Translations under genes and position numbers: made by a program
The notes under the pieces: model-generated
What the model saw: only the letters and a program-made list of their open reading frames with translations
Told to the model about the DNA's origin: nothing
Database searches by the model: none
Part shown: positions 46,631-59,858 of the stretch, piece after piece
Layout: each line of letters begins with the position of its first letter
Numbering within the stretch: the stretch's first letter is position 1
Assembly (NCBI GenBank): GCA_000442015.1
Contig: KE561209.1
Location: 431,607-495,606, forward strand
Reading direction: 5' to 3'
DNA from: Rozella allomycis CSF55
Taxonomy: Eukaryota; Rozellomycota
Length of the DNA stretch: 64,000 bases

Positions 46631-49600
46631 ATGAATCGCGCCAAAACTACGTTAGAACTTGAAAAGGAAGTGGAACATCTTTTAAAAGAAAAGAGGTTAA
46701 AAGGTAACCATTTTAAAGATTTAACAGAGAAAATCAAATTGACGCTCTTGAAAATGCACTAAACACTAGTAGAAAAAAGGGTGATACATTAAAGGAAGAT
46801 TTGCTGAATTCCCAAAAGCAATTAAATCAAGAGAGAGAAAACATAAGAGAAATGGAATTAGATTTAAAAAAGAAGGGAGAAGTAAAAATCTATAAAATGT
46901 AAAACAGGAAATCAAGCACTTGACGATGAATGTTGAAAAGCAGAATCGCGATAATCAAAATCTAACAGAGAAATTTAATCAAGAGAAAAAGACTAGATTG
47001 CATATGCAAAAAGGTAAATTTTGCGATTAAGTATAAGAATAGTTGTTGACAATTTGAATATGCAAGTGCAACACTTGAACCAGCAGATAATGAAAATGAA
47101 GGATCAAAAAGAGAATAGCCTGATAGGATTGAGGAATAAAGAAAACGTTTCGCCGATATCGAATATTCCAAACCCAACGAAAAGTTTAATTCCTAATCCC
47201 ACTAATTTTAAAAAGACTTCTGATGACATTAAAGGTGGGGAGATGCCAACCCCTTTGATGTCATTTAATGCACCTAATCCGCAGCTTGCTTCATTGAAGA
47301 CTGTGAATGTGAAATTGGAGAATGAATTGATCGTTTCGCAAAAGAAGAATGAACAACTTGAATCTAATGTGAGTGATTTGATGAAAGAAAAGAAACGAAT
47401 GGCGGAAGAAATCAAAGAATTGCAGGGGTCGATAATGAAATTTCAGAATTCAAATAAACAAGAGCAAGAAAAGAATGTCTTGTTGAATAAACAAATTGAA
47501 CATTTGAAATCTGAATTAGAAAAGAAACAAATGGAGGTGAATGAGTCTCAATTGACATTGTTGTCACATGATGATGAAGTGAACCAATTGCAAAAAAAGA
47601 TGAAAATATTCCAACAGGATTTTGAAAAGAATGAAAAGGAAATAAAAACTTTGAAACAAGGGTATCAAGAAAAGGAAAGAGAAAATTCAGAAATAAAGAA
47701 AGAGATTGATGAATTAAAGGAACACGAAGATCAATTAATAAAAGAAAATGATTTTTTGAAAGCAAAGCAAGAAGGGATTATAAGAGAGAATGAAGATCTG
47801 AAGAGAGGGTTGGAAAACGTAAAGTCAGAAATTGAAAAGAAGAAAGTAGAAGTTAAATCTAAAGAAGATGAAATGAAAAAGATTGAAAAAGAGTTTGAAA
47901 AGAGAGAAAATGATTTGAAAAATGAAAATTTAGAATTTAGAAACCTTTCTGAAATTTCTGAAATAAAGATTAAAAATATTGAAATTGAAAAGAATCAAAA
48001 ATTGAAAGAAAAAGAAGCGGAAATCAATAAAAGAGATGAGGAAATTAAAAATTATTTGATAAAGATGCAACAAGTTGAAAAGGATTATCTTTACAAGATT
48101 GAAATTGAACAGAAGAAACAAAGGGAAATTTTGCAGCAATTGGAAGAGCAACAACAGCAAGTTAGAAGGAAGACTGAAGAGAATGAAGCGATTGAGAAAA
48201 ATAATAGCAAGTTGAAATGTGAATTGAATGAAAAGGAAGAAGAAATAAATAAATTGAGAAATGAATTGAAAAGTTTTAAAGTTGAAATGATTGAATTAAA
48301 GGAAGCGCAAAAGATGAAAGAAGAAATTGTAAAGGAAAGAATGCAAGGGGAAATTAATGAAAAAGAAGAAGAAGAAAATTTGAATGAAATTCTTTTAGAA
48401 AAATTACGAAATGAACAAATAAATTATTCTTTATTGTTGGAAGATTTTGATTCTGAAAGATTAAAGTTACAAAATGAAATTAAAAAAATAACCCTGGAAA
48501 AGAATAATCTAATCTCTGAATTTGAAAATGAAAAATTGAATTTAATAAATAAATTTTCAAATGAAATTGAATCTGAAAAAGAAAATTCCAAATTGTTGAA
48601 TGAAAATTTGAATTTTGAATTGAAGGAATTATCTAGATCTATTTCTGAAATTTCTAAAGTAAATGAAAATTTAAAATCTGAAAATTTAAAAATAGATCAG
48701 GAAATTTCTAAAATAAAAGAAGAAAATTTTGAAAAAGAAAAAGAAAAAATGAAAGAAATTTCAGAATTAAATCAAAGAATTTTTTCATTAAATTTAGAAA
48801 TTGAAAATTTGAAGAAAGAAAATAAAGAATTATTAATTTCTGAACAAGGTTTATTAGACAAGATTGAATCATTTTATATGAAGAATTCTATTCTTGAAGA
48901 TCAATTGAAGAATTTAAATCTAAAATTAGAAAATGAGATTTTTGAAAAGGAAAACATTTTAAAAGATTATCAATTTAAATTAAATCAAGCCGATCAAATC
49001 ATTCTGAAAAATCATCAAAATATTTTAGAATTAAAATCAAAAATTAAAGAATTTGAAGGTGAAGGTGAAGGGGTTAAAATGGAAGGAAATGAGATTGAAG
49101 AAATTGAAATAGTTAGAGTCGATGACGAAGAAAGAGTTAGAGTCAATGAATCTCTCAGGGAAGAAGAATCTCTAAAGGAAGAAGAATCTCTCAGGGAAGG
49201 AGAGTCTCTTAAAGTAGAAGAATCTTTAAAGGAAGAAGAATCTATTAAAGTAGAAGAAAAATCATTTAGTGAAATTGGAATTCAAGTGGATTGTTTAATT
49301 AAAGAAAATTCAATTTCTTCAATTTTAAATTCCTTGTCACAATCTGAAAATCATTTAAATCAACTTGATTCATTCATAGATCATTCAATAGAAGATCAAA
49401 TTTATTCTTTAATTTATGAATTAATTGATTCATCTTGCAATCACACAATTGAAAATAAAATAGATGTTAATAAAGCAAATATCGAGGCCGATATTGATAT
49501 CGCAGCTTCTAATGTCTCTTTATCTGTTGTCTATTCGACTACCCCTCTTGAAGCTACTGTTGATAATACCTCTGCTAATCACGCGCAAACTATCCAGAAG

Positions 49601-49759
49601 GATTTACCAGTAGCAAAAAGAATTGAGATTGATGAAAATATAAACACTAATCAAATCTCAACGATAAACACAAAAAAGAGAAAATCAATTCATGCATCAA
49701 CCCCCGTAGCCTCAAAGAGAATCAAAGAATTTCAAGACGATAATTGCAAACAACAATAA
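46631..49759 (+). CDS. large coiled-coil protein
   Basis: Four exons (introns 26, 26 and 29 nt) give 1015 residues, almost wholly coiled coil rich in Lys, Glu, Asn and Ile: EVEHLLKEKRLKENQIDALE at the start, EKEIKTLKQGYQEKERENSE in the middle. A short non-coiled stretch with GLRNKENVSPISNIPNPTKS near residue 150 contains a KEN box-like KEN. Near residue 820 a run of degenerate SLREEE/SLKEEE repeats occurs. The C-terminus has a basic patch TKKRKSIHASTPVASKRIKE like a nuclear localisation signal. I cannot assign a family; a spindle-pole, kinetochore or nuclear-envelope coiled coil is plausible. The first ATG after the helicase gene was chosen. Confidence 0.75.
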
Positions 49760-49817
49760 ATTCATTTTATTTTACTCATCTAATAACATTATTCTGTACT
49801 ATTCTCACTTGTTAATT

Positions 49818-49883
49818 ATCATTCATTTTACATCTAAATATCATTCATTTCACATCTAAATATCATTCATTTCACATCTAAAT
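49818..49883 (+). repeat. 22-bp tandem repeat, three copies
   Basis: Three units of the form atcattcattt(t/c)acatctaaat lie at 49818-49839, 49840-49861 and 49862-49883, in the 5' region of the TYW4 gene. The last two are identical. Confidence 0.9.
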
Positions 49884-49912
49884 TTCTCTCTTTCCTCCAT
49901 AGTGGCTTGGCG

Positions 49913-52888
49913 ATGAAGGATTTTACTTCAAGTTGCGTTCAAGGAACAAACGATAGTTCTTCAAAATCTAAAGCCTCTATGGAATCCCTTGGCTATTTAC
50001 CAAATTCTAAAATTAATCTTTTTCTCTCCCAAAAAGTTCCAAAAAGAGCTCCTTTGATAAACAGAGGCTACTATCTAAGATGTCATATTATTCAATCTTT
50101 AATCAAAAAGTTAATAACTGAAAATGAAATACATCAAATTATTAACATTGGCTGCGGTTTCGACACTCTCTTCCATTCTATCCTCGAGAATTTCAAATCT
50201 GTCAAATTCATCGACGTTGACTTTCCTGAATTACTAGAAAGAAAAAATCAAATTATCAATCAAAATGTTTTTGGCAATCTAGAAAATTATTCTTCAGTTG
50301 GTTGTGATTTAAGAGATTTGAATAACGTGGAAGCATTGCTTGTTGAAAATGGAGTTGATTTTAGTAAAAAGACTTTATTTTTGGCTGAATGCGTTTTAAC
50401 TTATGTGCCTCATGACCAAGTTCAAGCAATATTATCATGGATGACTCGTAAATTTGATGCGTGTGCCTTTATACTTTATGAGCAGGTTATAACCAAAGAA
50501 TCAACTTTTGCACATTATTTTGATGATGCTTTTACGTTTACTATGCTTAATCACTTTGAGAAATTACAATCATCGTTACGCAATATAAGAAAATATCCCA
50601 CTTTGCCATCTATTAATAAAAGATTAATGTCATGTGGATTTGATAATGTATTGATTCATAATCTAGGAGAGTATTGGTACCATTGGCTTGATAATGATGA
50701 AAGAAATAGAATTGCCTCGTTGGAAATGTTTGATGAATACGAAGAATGGGATGTTAAAATGGGTCACTATTTTGTTTCACTGGCTTTGAAGAATATTAAG
50801 GTTGAGAATATTGTATCTAAAAATGAATTCAAGGAAACGATCACTGGGAATGTTACTTGTTTGGATTCAGTCACCTTGTCAGACTTTTGCGAGCTATCTT
50901 TACCGTTTGAAAGATGGGGACACACATCAGTACCATTGGGTAATAAAATTTATACATTTGGAGGCTTCGGGAAACAAAGATTGGATGATTTAATTATAAC
51001 AAATGCTGATGGTGAGTCTTACCCTTGCTATTCCCTACAATTCCAAAATTCATATTTGACGGAATTGAAAAAGCCTTGTGCCAGGGTATATCATGCTTCA
51101 ATTCCTATTAATAAACATCAATTTATCGTTCATGGAGGAAGAAAAAGTCCCAAGGATGCATTGAACGATTTAATGCTTTACGATATTAATCTTGATAAAT
51201 GGTTTCTAGTGAATACAATAAATAAAGGACCAAAAAGATTTAGACACAAAATACTTGCAAAGAATGGAAATATTTATGTCATTGGAGGATTGGGTGAAGA
51301 CATTCAAGACAGTTTGTGGGAGTTAAACGTGGAAAGGATGGAATGGAATTGTATTTCAAGTGAACAAAGTCTTTGTAGATTTTCTTTTACATTAGAAATT
51401 TTTGATGATAAAATTTATGTTTTGGGTGGAAGATCGTCACTTTGCCCAGAAAGCGACACTGTCATTCCATTCGTTCTTAATTTCTCTATAGAAACGTTAA
51501 AATTTAGTAGTTTTGATCTTTACAGCTCTGAAGGTGATAAATTGCCACTTCGTTATTCTCATTCTTCAACTCAATTATGGGGTGCTTCTGTTATGTTGAT
51601 AGGAGGTGTTTCAAAGGGTCTAAATCATAACACTCCAAATATTGATCATTCTTTAACAATTTCTGTTATAGATTTAGCCAATAAAAGCTGGATAAACATC
51701 CCAAGACCTGATAGTGTTGTTGCGAAACATTACACATTCGATGGCGTTAGTCAGTCTTCTTATGAAAGAGAGCATCTTTCAATGTGGATTGGTCATTCTT
51801 TATGTGCTTTCAGTAAAGAAGATAATCAAATTGAAGTTTATTTGATGGGCGGTGGGATGACTTGCTTTTCAATGGGGACTTTTTATGATAAACCTTGCAC
51901 ATTTAAAGTTAAAAGGAATTTAGTAGATGAATTGATCGTTGATATGAAACTTGAAAGCTCGCCATTTAATAAAGTTGATATAATAGAATGCTCAACTCCA
52001 GAGCATTTTAATCAAATCCTCTCAATGGATCGCCCTGTAGTTATCAAAAAATCATTTCCGAAATTTCAGAGTGTAATCGATTTGAAAAGATACTTTAAAG
52101 AAACAGATTTGGTGTCAATTCATACATGTGAATCTGAATATTTGCAATTCACTCCCAGAAACTATACATTTGAAACAATTTTAGCTCATAAATTTCTAGA
52201 TAATATTTCTCAACACAAGACCTTTTGCTACTTGAGATCCATTGGTGAGAATCCAAGAAAACAAGCTTCTGACATTTTCTCTTCAATTCCTAATCTTTAC
52301 GATGATTTAAACATCGAAGAAGTTTTTCCATTCACGAATCCTCAAAATCCAAGATACTTTTCAAGTGTCTTTAGAGTGTCTTCTGCTGGCTTAAGATTAT
52401 GGACCCACTATGATATCATGGATAATATTTTAATTCATTTATGTGGAAAGAAAACTGTCACCTTATGGCCTCCAGAAGCTGTTGCTCATCTCTACACCCA
52501 AGGATCATCTTCTCCTGTCATCCACTTTGAAACATTAGAAGATTTAGTTTCTCATCCATTGTTTTCTAGATTCAAACCAGTTCAAGTTACTCTCAATCCT
52601 GGTGACATTTTAGTTTTGCCTTCTCTCTGGTTTCATCATGTCTATTCTCATCCTGAGGTACCGACTCTGTCCATCAATGTATTCTTTAAATCTCTCGAAA
52701 ATGATTTATATGTCAAGAAAGATCTTTATGGAAATCGTGATTTGGCCCCCTTTGAAAAATTTCAAGAATTGACCAATGATTTGATTGTCAAACATTTTGA
52801 CAAATTGCCTGAAAAGTTCAAAAAGTTTTACTCGCTGAAAATGGTCATGTATTGGAAAAATTATTACAATCAACTAGTTGAAAAATAA
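49913..52888 (+). CDS. TYW4: tRNA wybutosine-synthesising protein 4 (TYW4/LCMT2)
   Basis: A single exon of 991 residues with three domains. A leucine carboxyl methyltransferase-type domain (1-300) has VPKRAPLINRGYYLRCHIIQ and the SAM motif INIGCGFDTLFHSI, then ECVLTYVPHDQVQAIL. Kelch-like beta repeats (about 310-650) include LPFERWGHTSVPLGNKIYTF and IYVIGGLGEDIQDSLWELNV. A JmjC/cupin domain (about 690-980) has RLWTHYDIMDNILIHLCGKK with the iron-binding H-x-D and LPSLWFHHVYSHPEVPTLSI. TYW4 methylates and methoxycarbonylates wybutosine at position 37 of tRNA-Phe. The fusion of LCM, kelch and JmjC parts is typical. The first ATG at 49913 follows a 150-base leader with 22-bp repeats. Confidence 0.95.
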   Translation: MKDFTSSCVQGTNDSSSKSKASMESLGYLPNSKINLFLSQKVPKRAPLINRGYYLRCHIIQSLIKKLITENEIHQIINIGCGFDTLFHSILENFKSVKFIDVDFPELLERKNQIINQNVFGNLENYSSVGCDLRDLNNVEALLVENGVDFSKKTLFLAECVLTYVPHDQVQAILSWMTRKFDACAFILYEQVITKESTFAHYFDDAFTFTMLNHFEKLQSSLRNIRKYPTLPSINKRLMSCGFDNVLIHNLGEYWYHWLDNDERNRIASLEMFDEYEEWDVKMGHYFVSLALKNIKVENIVSKNEFKETITGNVTCLDSVTLSDFCELSLPFERWGHTSVPLGNKIYTFGGFGKQRLDDLIITNADGESYPCYSLQFQNSYLTELKKPCARVYHASIPINKHQFIVHGGRKSPKDALNDLMLYDINLDKWFLVNTINKGPKRFRHKILAKNGNIYVIGGLGEDIQDSLWELNVERMEWNCISSEQSLCRFSFTLEIFDDKIYVLGGRSSLCPESDTVIPFVLNFSIETLKFSSFDLYSSEGDKLPLRYSHSSTQLWGASVMLIGGVSKGLNHNTPNIDHSLTISVIDLANKSWINIPRPDSVVAKHYTFDGVSQSSYEREHLSMWIGHSLCAFSKEDNQIEVYLMGGGMTCFSMGTFYDKPCTFKVKRNLVDELIVDMKLESSPFNKVDIIECSTPEHFNQILSMDRPVVIKKSFPKFQSVIDLKRYFKETDLVSIHTCESEYLQFTPRNYTFETILAHKFLDNISQHKTFCYLRSIGENPRKQASDIFSSIPNLYDDLNIEEVFPFTNPQNPRYFSSVFRVSSAGLRLWTHYDIMDNILIHLCGKKTVTLWPPEAVAHLYTQGSSSPVIHFETLEDLVSHPLFSRFKPVQVTLNPGDILVLPSLWFHHVYSHPEVPTLSINVFFKSLENDLYVKKDLYGNRDLAPFEKFQELTNDLIVKHFDKLPEKFKKFYSLKMVMYWKNYYNQLVEK

Positions 52889-52935
52889 ATCTTTAAAATA
52901 TTTTATATACAAAAACGATTTTATTGGTATTTATA

Positions 52936-53853
52936 TTATTCGCTACTTGAAGGCTCAGAATCTGATCCTTTCAGATTAGCCCGGGAATTAGACCATGATA
53001 CCAAAATTTGAGCTGCTTCAAGCATTTGCACTTGTTGATGTTTGGATAACGATAATTTGCTGGCTTCCTGCCAATGAACTGTATGCTCCCAGCGATGTTT
53101 TGTTAAACAGTTCAAATGTTTGTATCCTTTACCACAGTCAGGGCATTGATACACTGTTTGTCCATTTTGTTTCTTAACAATCACCTTTTTATGCTCTTCA
53201 GTATCAGATAAAGGGTACGTGTGAGTCATCATCTTTCCTTTTGTTCGAGAAGGACCATGATAAGGTAACGAAGGTCTTCTATGTTGAATATTAGATGCCG
53301 TCGATCCATTTTGATACGGATGCACAAGTGTTGGGACTGATTTTCTTCTTAGATCTGCCGCTTGCCTCCTAAGGGCATAGTCATAAGCTAACCATTCTTT
53401 TGTTGCAAAAGGCTTCGTTTCTTGTAATCTATGATGAGCTGGCACATGTGGCGAGGGTTGTTGCCCGTTTTGGTCGTTTTGGGAATATGATGCTAGGTTG
53501 ATCGGGCTATTGGGCTGCTCCAAAACTGATGTAGAAACTAGTGCATCGCTTGGCGACGATTTTGACAGGTATTGTGAAAATGATGTTTGCAAGCCACCAT
53601 TAGTTTCCCTGGAAGAGGACATTTGCAATGCTCCGAGGCGCTGTTCCATTGTTTGCAATTGTGACATTTGTGAAACCTTGATTGGAACTGGGGGAGGCTG
53701 TGTCGTTGATAGCTTTTGGTAATTGTTGTGTTCAGTCGATGCCAGCAACTGAATCGAAGAGTGAATCATATGAGGAACTAGGGGTTTATGGGTACGTTCG
53801 TTGGAAGAATTTGCAGACGCGTCTATAGAGGAGGTAAGTGTAGAAGTTGTCAT
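52936..53853 (-). CDS. fungal-type C2H2 zinc finger protein
   Basis: A single exon of 305 residues. A long low-complexity N-terminus rich in Ser, Gln and Pro contains KEWLAYDYALRRQAADLRRK and RRPSLPYHG. One C2H2 finger near residue 240 has YQCPDCGKGYKHLNCL and then TKHRWEHTVHW. It is followed directly by QEASKLSLSKHQQVQMLEAA and QILVSW. The finger plus 'SKHQqVQlLEAAaIL' is a pairing I know from uncharacterised fungal C2H2 proteins (fission yeast and relatives), which supports a fungal origin of the window. Presumably a DNA-binding regulator. The start is the first ATG after an in-frame TTG. Confidence 0.8.
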   Translation of the reverse strand: MTTSTLTSSIDASANSSNERTHKPLVPHMIHSSIQLLASTEHNNYQKLSTTQPPPVPIKVSQMSQLQTMEQRLGALQMSSSRETNGGLQTSFSQYLSKSSPSDALVSTSVLEQPNSPINLASYSQNDQNGQQPSPHVPAHHRLQETKPFATKEWLAYDYALRRQAADLRRKSVPTLVHPYQNGSTASNIQHRRPSLPYHGPSRTKGKMMTHTYPLSDTEEHKKVIVKKQNGQTVYQCPDCGKGYKHLNCLTKHRWEHTVHWQEASKLSLSKHQQVQMLEAAQILVSWSNSRANLKGSDSEPSSSE

Positions 53854-54763
53854 CAAGAAGTCCAGGTGGCGTTGTTTGGTTATTAATTTGAACGTGGGTG
53901 GCGAAGCAAATTTAGGCCAAATTTTAAATTAGCAATTATTGAGAATCAAATTTTTTTATAGAAATAAAGCGAAAGGCTAAATTTATCTCGGTAGTATATC
54001 CCATCTACGCTATTGTATTCAAATTAGCCATCATTTACCTCTGGGACATTAGACTTTTAACGGAAAAAATCTATTTCAACTTAATTGGCATTTTTGGCTT
54101 CAAAGTCTTAATATTTTTTTATTTACTCGACAAATTCAAGGCTATTGAGGGATGTAGAAGTGAATGGCGAGAGCCGATGCTCACATTGACGTTTTGAACT
54201 TAGACATACGATGACCATAGTCCATAGTACATACTAAATGTTTATTTTTTACAGAAAATAACGGTGACTATTTAATCTATTTAATAAATCAGTGTCACAC
54301 ACGTATTTCATGCCCTTGAGGTTGTCTTGAAGAATTAAGTATTTCTTGAGAAAAACCTCCAACTGCCATGACCAATTACCATGGAAAAAGCGGTAATTGG
54401 TTCAAGTCAACGCTTTTTTCGCCTTCCTTTGACGAAGGATCACTAAGCCAAGTTCAGCCACATTTGTTCAACAACAATTGACAAAAGTCTCCAAAAATAG
54501 CTTTTGTGCAGTCGATAATAATTAATGATTATATTGTATTGATTATGTTGGTAGTCCTTTAAAGTTATGGGTAACAAATCAATAAAATGTTAATGCTTTC
54601 ATTATATCATATTTTCAATTCATAGTGCATTTGAGATTGCCCTGAGACACAAATTTTCGCTGAATTACGTTTTGAAGATGTAATTAAATGATTTGATATG
54701 TTTACAGATCACTTGTAAATGTGAAAATTCCGAATAGGCCGGGGCCAGTAAACAATTGTGAGA
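53854..54763. other. 910-bp intergenic region between divergent C2H2 and Polo kinase genes
   Basis: By far the longest gene-free stretch outside the transposon region. No conserved open frame, tRNA or other RNA gene was recognised. It contains an inverted repeat at 54372-54400 and many A/T runs. It probably carries the 5' regulatory DNA of both neighbours. Confidence 0.6.
54372..54400. promoter_or_regulatory. perfect 9-bp dyad, candidate protein-binding site
   Basis: CCAATTACC (54372-54380) and GGTAATTGG (54392-54400) are exact reverse complements separated by 11 bases. Pairing continues outward through TGA/TTCA with one bulge. The location between two divergent genes suggests a dimeric factor's operator. 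The left arm includes a CCAAT pentamer. Confidence 0.4.
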
Positions 54764-56884
<2,121 letters not shown>

Positions 56885-56917
56885 ATATTACCTTTCAAAA
56901 TTTAAAACTAGTTTTAT

Positions 56918-57823
56918 TCATTTAAAGTCATAAGTCATGTTTCGTACTTTGGCATTAACATTATCTTTTGGTGTATCACTGTTAGTTTGAACATTGTTGG
57001 AGCTAGCTGTGGCCGACTTTTGCGACGACGAGATCGATGTAGTAGATTTTTGGTTACTTGTTTTAGTTGAAACTGCATTGAGTTTTGATTTCTGGTTTGC
57101 ATTTGAACTTTGTTTATTTTTTGCTAGTTTATTTGAAGAAACAACGAATGCGTCAGAAGAAGCCAATATATCCTTTGACGCAGATTTTTTCTTTTTGGCT
57201 GAAGAATTTCTATTCTTTTTCGAATCTGTAGCGGCTGCCGAATTATCTCTAACCTGCCTCTTTTCCTCCGTAATTTTGAAATATTGTATCGGTACCTTGG
57301 TCCAGTGTTTTCTTTAATTCCTCGTCGCTTGTAACTTGCGAGGGCATCATGCCGGCATTATTTGGAATTAGAGCATTTACGCCAGCGCTGAGCAAGTAAT
57401 CAACTGCTTCATTTTGATTCCCGACTGCAGCGAAATGCAGAGGTGTTGAACCGTAGTGATCCTGTTTGCTTAAATTTGCAACAGAGCCATGTTGAACCAA
57501 GGAAGATAGAATGCTGTTGTGGCCGTTTGTAGCCGCCCTTTGCAATTAATGTGGTGTGATTACCAATGAAAAGGTGTTGTTCCATAGGAATCTTCGCCTT
57601 GAACAATTGCACCGTTTTCAAGCAATAATTTGACAATCTTGTCGTAACCGAATTTAGAGGCTAGAATTAGAGGACTATTTGTGTGATATAATATTTTTTA
57701 CGTTGTACCATTTGATTTTGATTTGCAGTTAATGTTTACGTTTTGCCAGATGCATTGGTATACTTTTTCAAAGTCGCCCTCTGCGCATGCATGTAAAAGG
57801 TCATCTTCATTGTAAGGAGCCAT
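56918..57823 (-). CDS. ankyrin-repeat protein with Lys/Ser-rich tail
   Basis: The start is MAPYNEDDLLHACAEGDFEK, then three to four ankyrin repeats: NGTTPLILASKFGYDKIVKL, YGTTPFHWAATNGHNSILSS and YGSTPLHFAAVGNQNEAVDY. Two introns of 27 and 26 nt are clear. A third join between the repeats and the tail (KKNRNSSAKKKKSASKDIL) is uncertain; either a 19-nt or a 49-nt removal keeps frame, giving 277 or 267 residues. The tail is low-complexity (SSSQKSATASSNN) and ends MTYDFK. Ankyrin repeats bind proteins; no specific family was recognised. Its stop lies 33 bases from the end of the convergent Polo kinase gene. Confidence 0.8.
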
Positions 57824-58014
57824 GAAAACAGAGGAATGTAAATAAACAAAAAGATTAAAGATAATAAAGGGAATTGATTACTGAATAATGAATTCATAAC
57901 TTTTATATAATTTTCATACTAGTGTAATTTCTATTGACCAATTTAAGTTAATTTTCACCTCAAAATTAAAAGGGGTAATTCTAGAAATTTCCATTTTGCG
58001 AGAACCCTTGTAAA

Positions 58015-59831
58015 ATGCAGCAGCAGCCAGTGATAGTTTTGAGTAAATTAGATAAATGTAGGATAATAGATACAAAAACGGAGCGAACCCAAGGACGCAG
58101 TGCGCAGAATGCGAATATAGTAGCTGGCAAGACGGTGTCTGATATCATAAGAACGTGTTTGGGGCCACGGGCGATGTTGAAGATGTTATTGGATCCTATG
58201 GGAGGGATAGTGTTGACAAATGATGGGAATGCGATATTGCGCGAGGTAGAGGTAGCGCATCCCGCAGCGAAATCAATGGTAAGGGATGATGAAGAGTGAT
58301 AAAGATTGAAATAGCGAGAACGCAGGATGAAGAGGTTGGCGATGGAACTACGCAGTGATAGTGTTGGCAGGAGAGATATTGGCGAGGAGTGCGACGTGTT
58401 TGGAGAAGAATGTGCATCCTGTGATTATAATAAAGGCGTATAAGAAGGCGTTGGAGGAGTCTTTGAAGGTTATTGAGGAGATTAGTTTGAAGGTTGATGT
58501 GAGTAAAGAAGAGGAGGTGTTGAAGGTGATTAAGAGTTGTATTGGAACCAAGTTTAGCAGTAGATGGAGTGATTTGATGTGTTCGTTGGCATTCAAGGCC
58601 GTGAAGACTGTTTCTATTGATAATGATGGGGTTAAAGAGATTGATATTAAAAGGTAAGAGTGAAGAATGGATGAGAGAATAGATATGCCAGGGTAGAGAA
58701 GATACCAGGGGGAGAAATTGAGCAGAGTGAAGTTTTGGATGGAATTATATTGAATAAAGATGTGACTCATCCAAAGATGAAGAGACGAATTGAAAACCCT
58801 AGAATTATCTTGTTGGATTGCCCATTGGAGTATAAAAAGGGAGAATCACAAACGAATTTAGAATTTTCCAAAGAAGAAGATTTTGCCAGGGTGTTACAAA
58901 TTGAAGAGGAGCAAATTAAAGAGATTTGCGAGAAGATTATTTCATTGAAGCCAGATATTGTTATAACAGAAAAGGGTGTGAGTGATTTAGCACAACATTA
59001 CTTTGTCAAGGCTAATATTACAGCGTTGAGAAGAGTTAGGAAGACAGACAATCATAGAATATCGAGGGCAGTTGGGGCAACGATTGTTAATAAAGTGGAT
59101 GATTTGAAGGAGAGTGATGTTGGAACAAAATGTGGATTGTTTTACATTGATAAGATTGGAGATGAATATTTTTCATATTTTGTTAAATGTAAAGAACCAA
59201 AAGCATGTTCAATTATTCTAAGAGGAGCTTCTAAAGATATTCTTCATGAAATTGATAGAAATTTACAAGATGCAATGGCAGTAGCCAGAAACATTGTATT
59301 CAATCCAAAACTATCACCAGGTAATGAGAAATGTTAAATATTTTAATTAGGTAATTAATTCTTTTTAAACTTAACTTCAGGTGGTGGTGCAACTGAAATG
59401 GCTCTAAGTGTGAAATTGGCTCAAAAGGCTAAAGAAATTGGTGGGATTGAACAATTCCCATTCAAAGCATTAGCTGAAGCATTTGAAGTTATTCCAAGAA
59501 CTTTAATTCAAAATTGTGGTGGAAATGTTATTCGTTTGTTAACTCTTTTAAGATCCAAACATGCTTCTAATCAAGGTTCATCATTTGGTGTTGATGGCTG
59601 TGATGGAAAGATTGTTGATATGAAAGATTATGGAAGTATTTCATTTCTCTTTCAATAATTCTAGTTTGGGAACCAAGTGCTGTTAAAATTCAAACTATTA
59701 AAACTGCTATTGAATCTGCTTGTCTTTTATTAAGAGTTGATGATATTGTTTCAGGGGTTAGCAGAAAAGATAAATCTACTCAGCCACAACAACAACCTCA
59801 ACCTGAAGAAGCTGAGCAACCAGAACGTTAA
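58015..59831 (+). CDS. CCT3: CCT chaperonin gamma subunit (TCP-1 subunit 3), one apparent frameshift
   Basis: Five exons (introns 26, 29, 60 and 29 nt) would encode 557 residues. Landmarks are VIVLSKLDKCRIID, GPRAMLKMLLDPMGGIVLTN with DGNAILREVEVAHPAAKSM, IEIARTQDEEVGDGTT, LDCPLEYKKGESQTNLEFSK, VITEKGVSDLAQHY, ALRRVRKTDNHRISRAVGAT and GGGATEMALSVKLAQKAKEI. This is the gamma subunit of the cytosolic ring that folds actin and tubulin. In the invariant DGTTS(V)I segment one base is missing (about 58352-58353: the bases read ACG-CA-GTG instead of ACN-TCN-GTN), shifting the frame. No intron can supply it. In an essential gene this is most likely a sequence error. The 60-nt intron is two 30-nt units. 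Confidence 0.9.
59321..59380 (+). other. 60-nt intron made of two abutting 30-nt units (CCT3)
   Basis: Between LSP-G and GGATEMA the intron divides at AG|GT into 59321-59350 (gtaatgagaa...ttaattag) and 59351-59380 (gtaattaatt...aacttcag), each 30 nt and each with its own gta donor and ag acceptor. Confidence 0.65.
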
Positions 59832-59858
59832 TAAATTAAATTGAGGTATTAAGAGAGA

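Noticed and set aside
47412-48160. Antisense open frames across the large coiled-coil gene.
   Set aside because: They are leucine/phenylalanine-rich mirrors of Lys/Glu-rich coding sequence and show no independent motif or splice signals.
49818-49883. Evenly sized direct repeats that could suggest a CRISPR-like array.
   Set aside because: Only three units, directly adjacent without spacers, in a eukaryotic 5' region.
54385-54420. GGTTCAAGTC resembling a tRNA T-arm box B.
   Set aside because: No box A or acceptor, anticodon and D-arm structure can be built around it.
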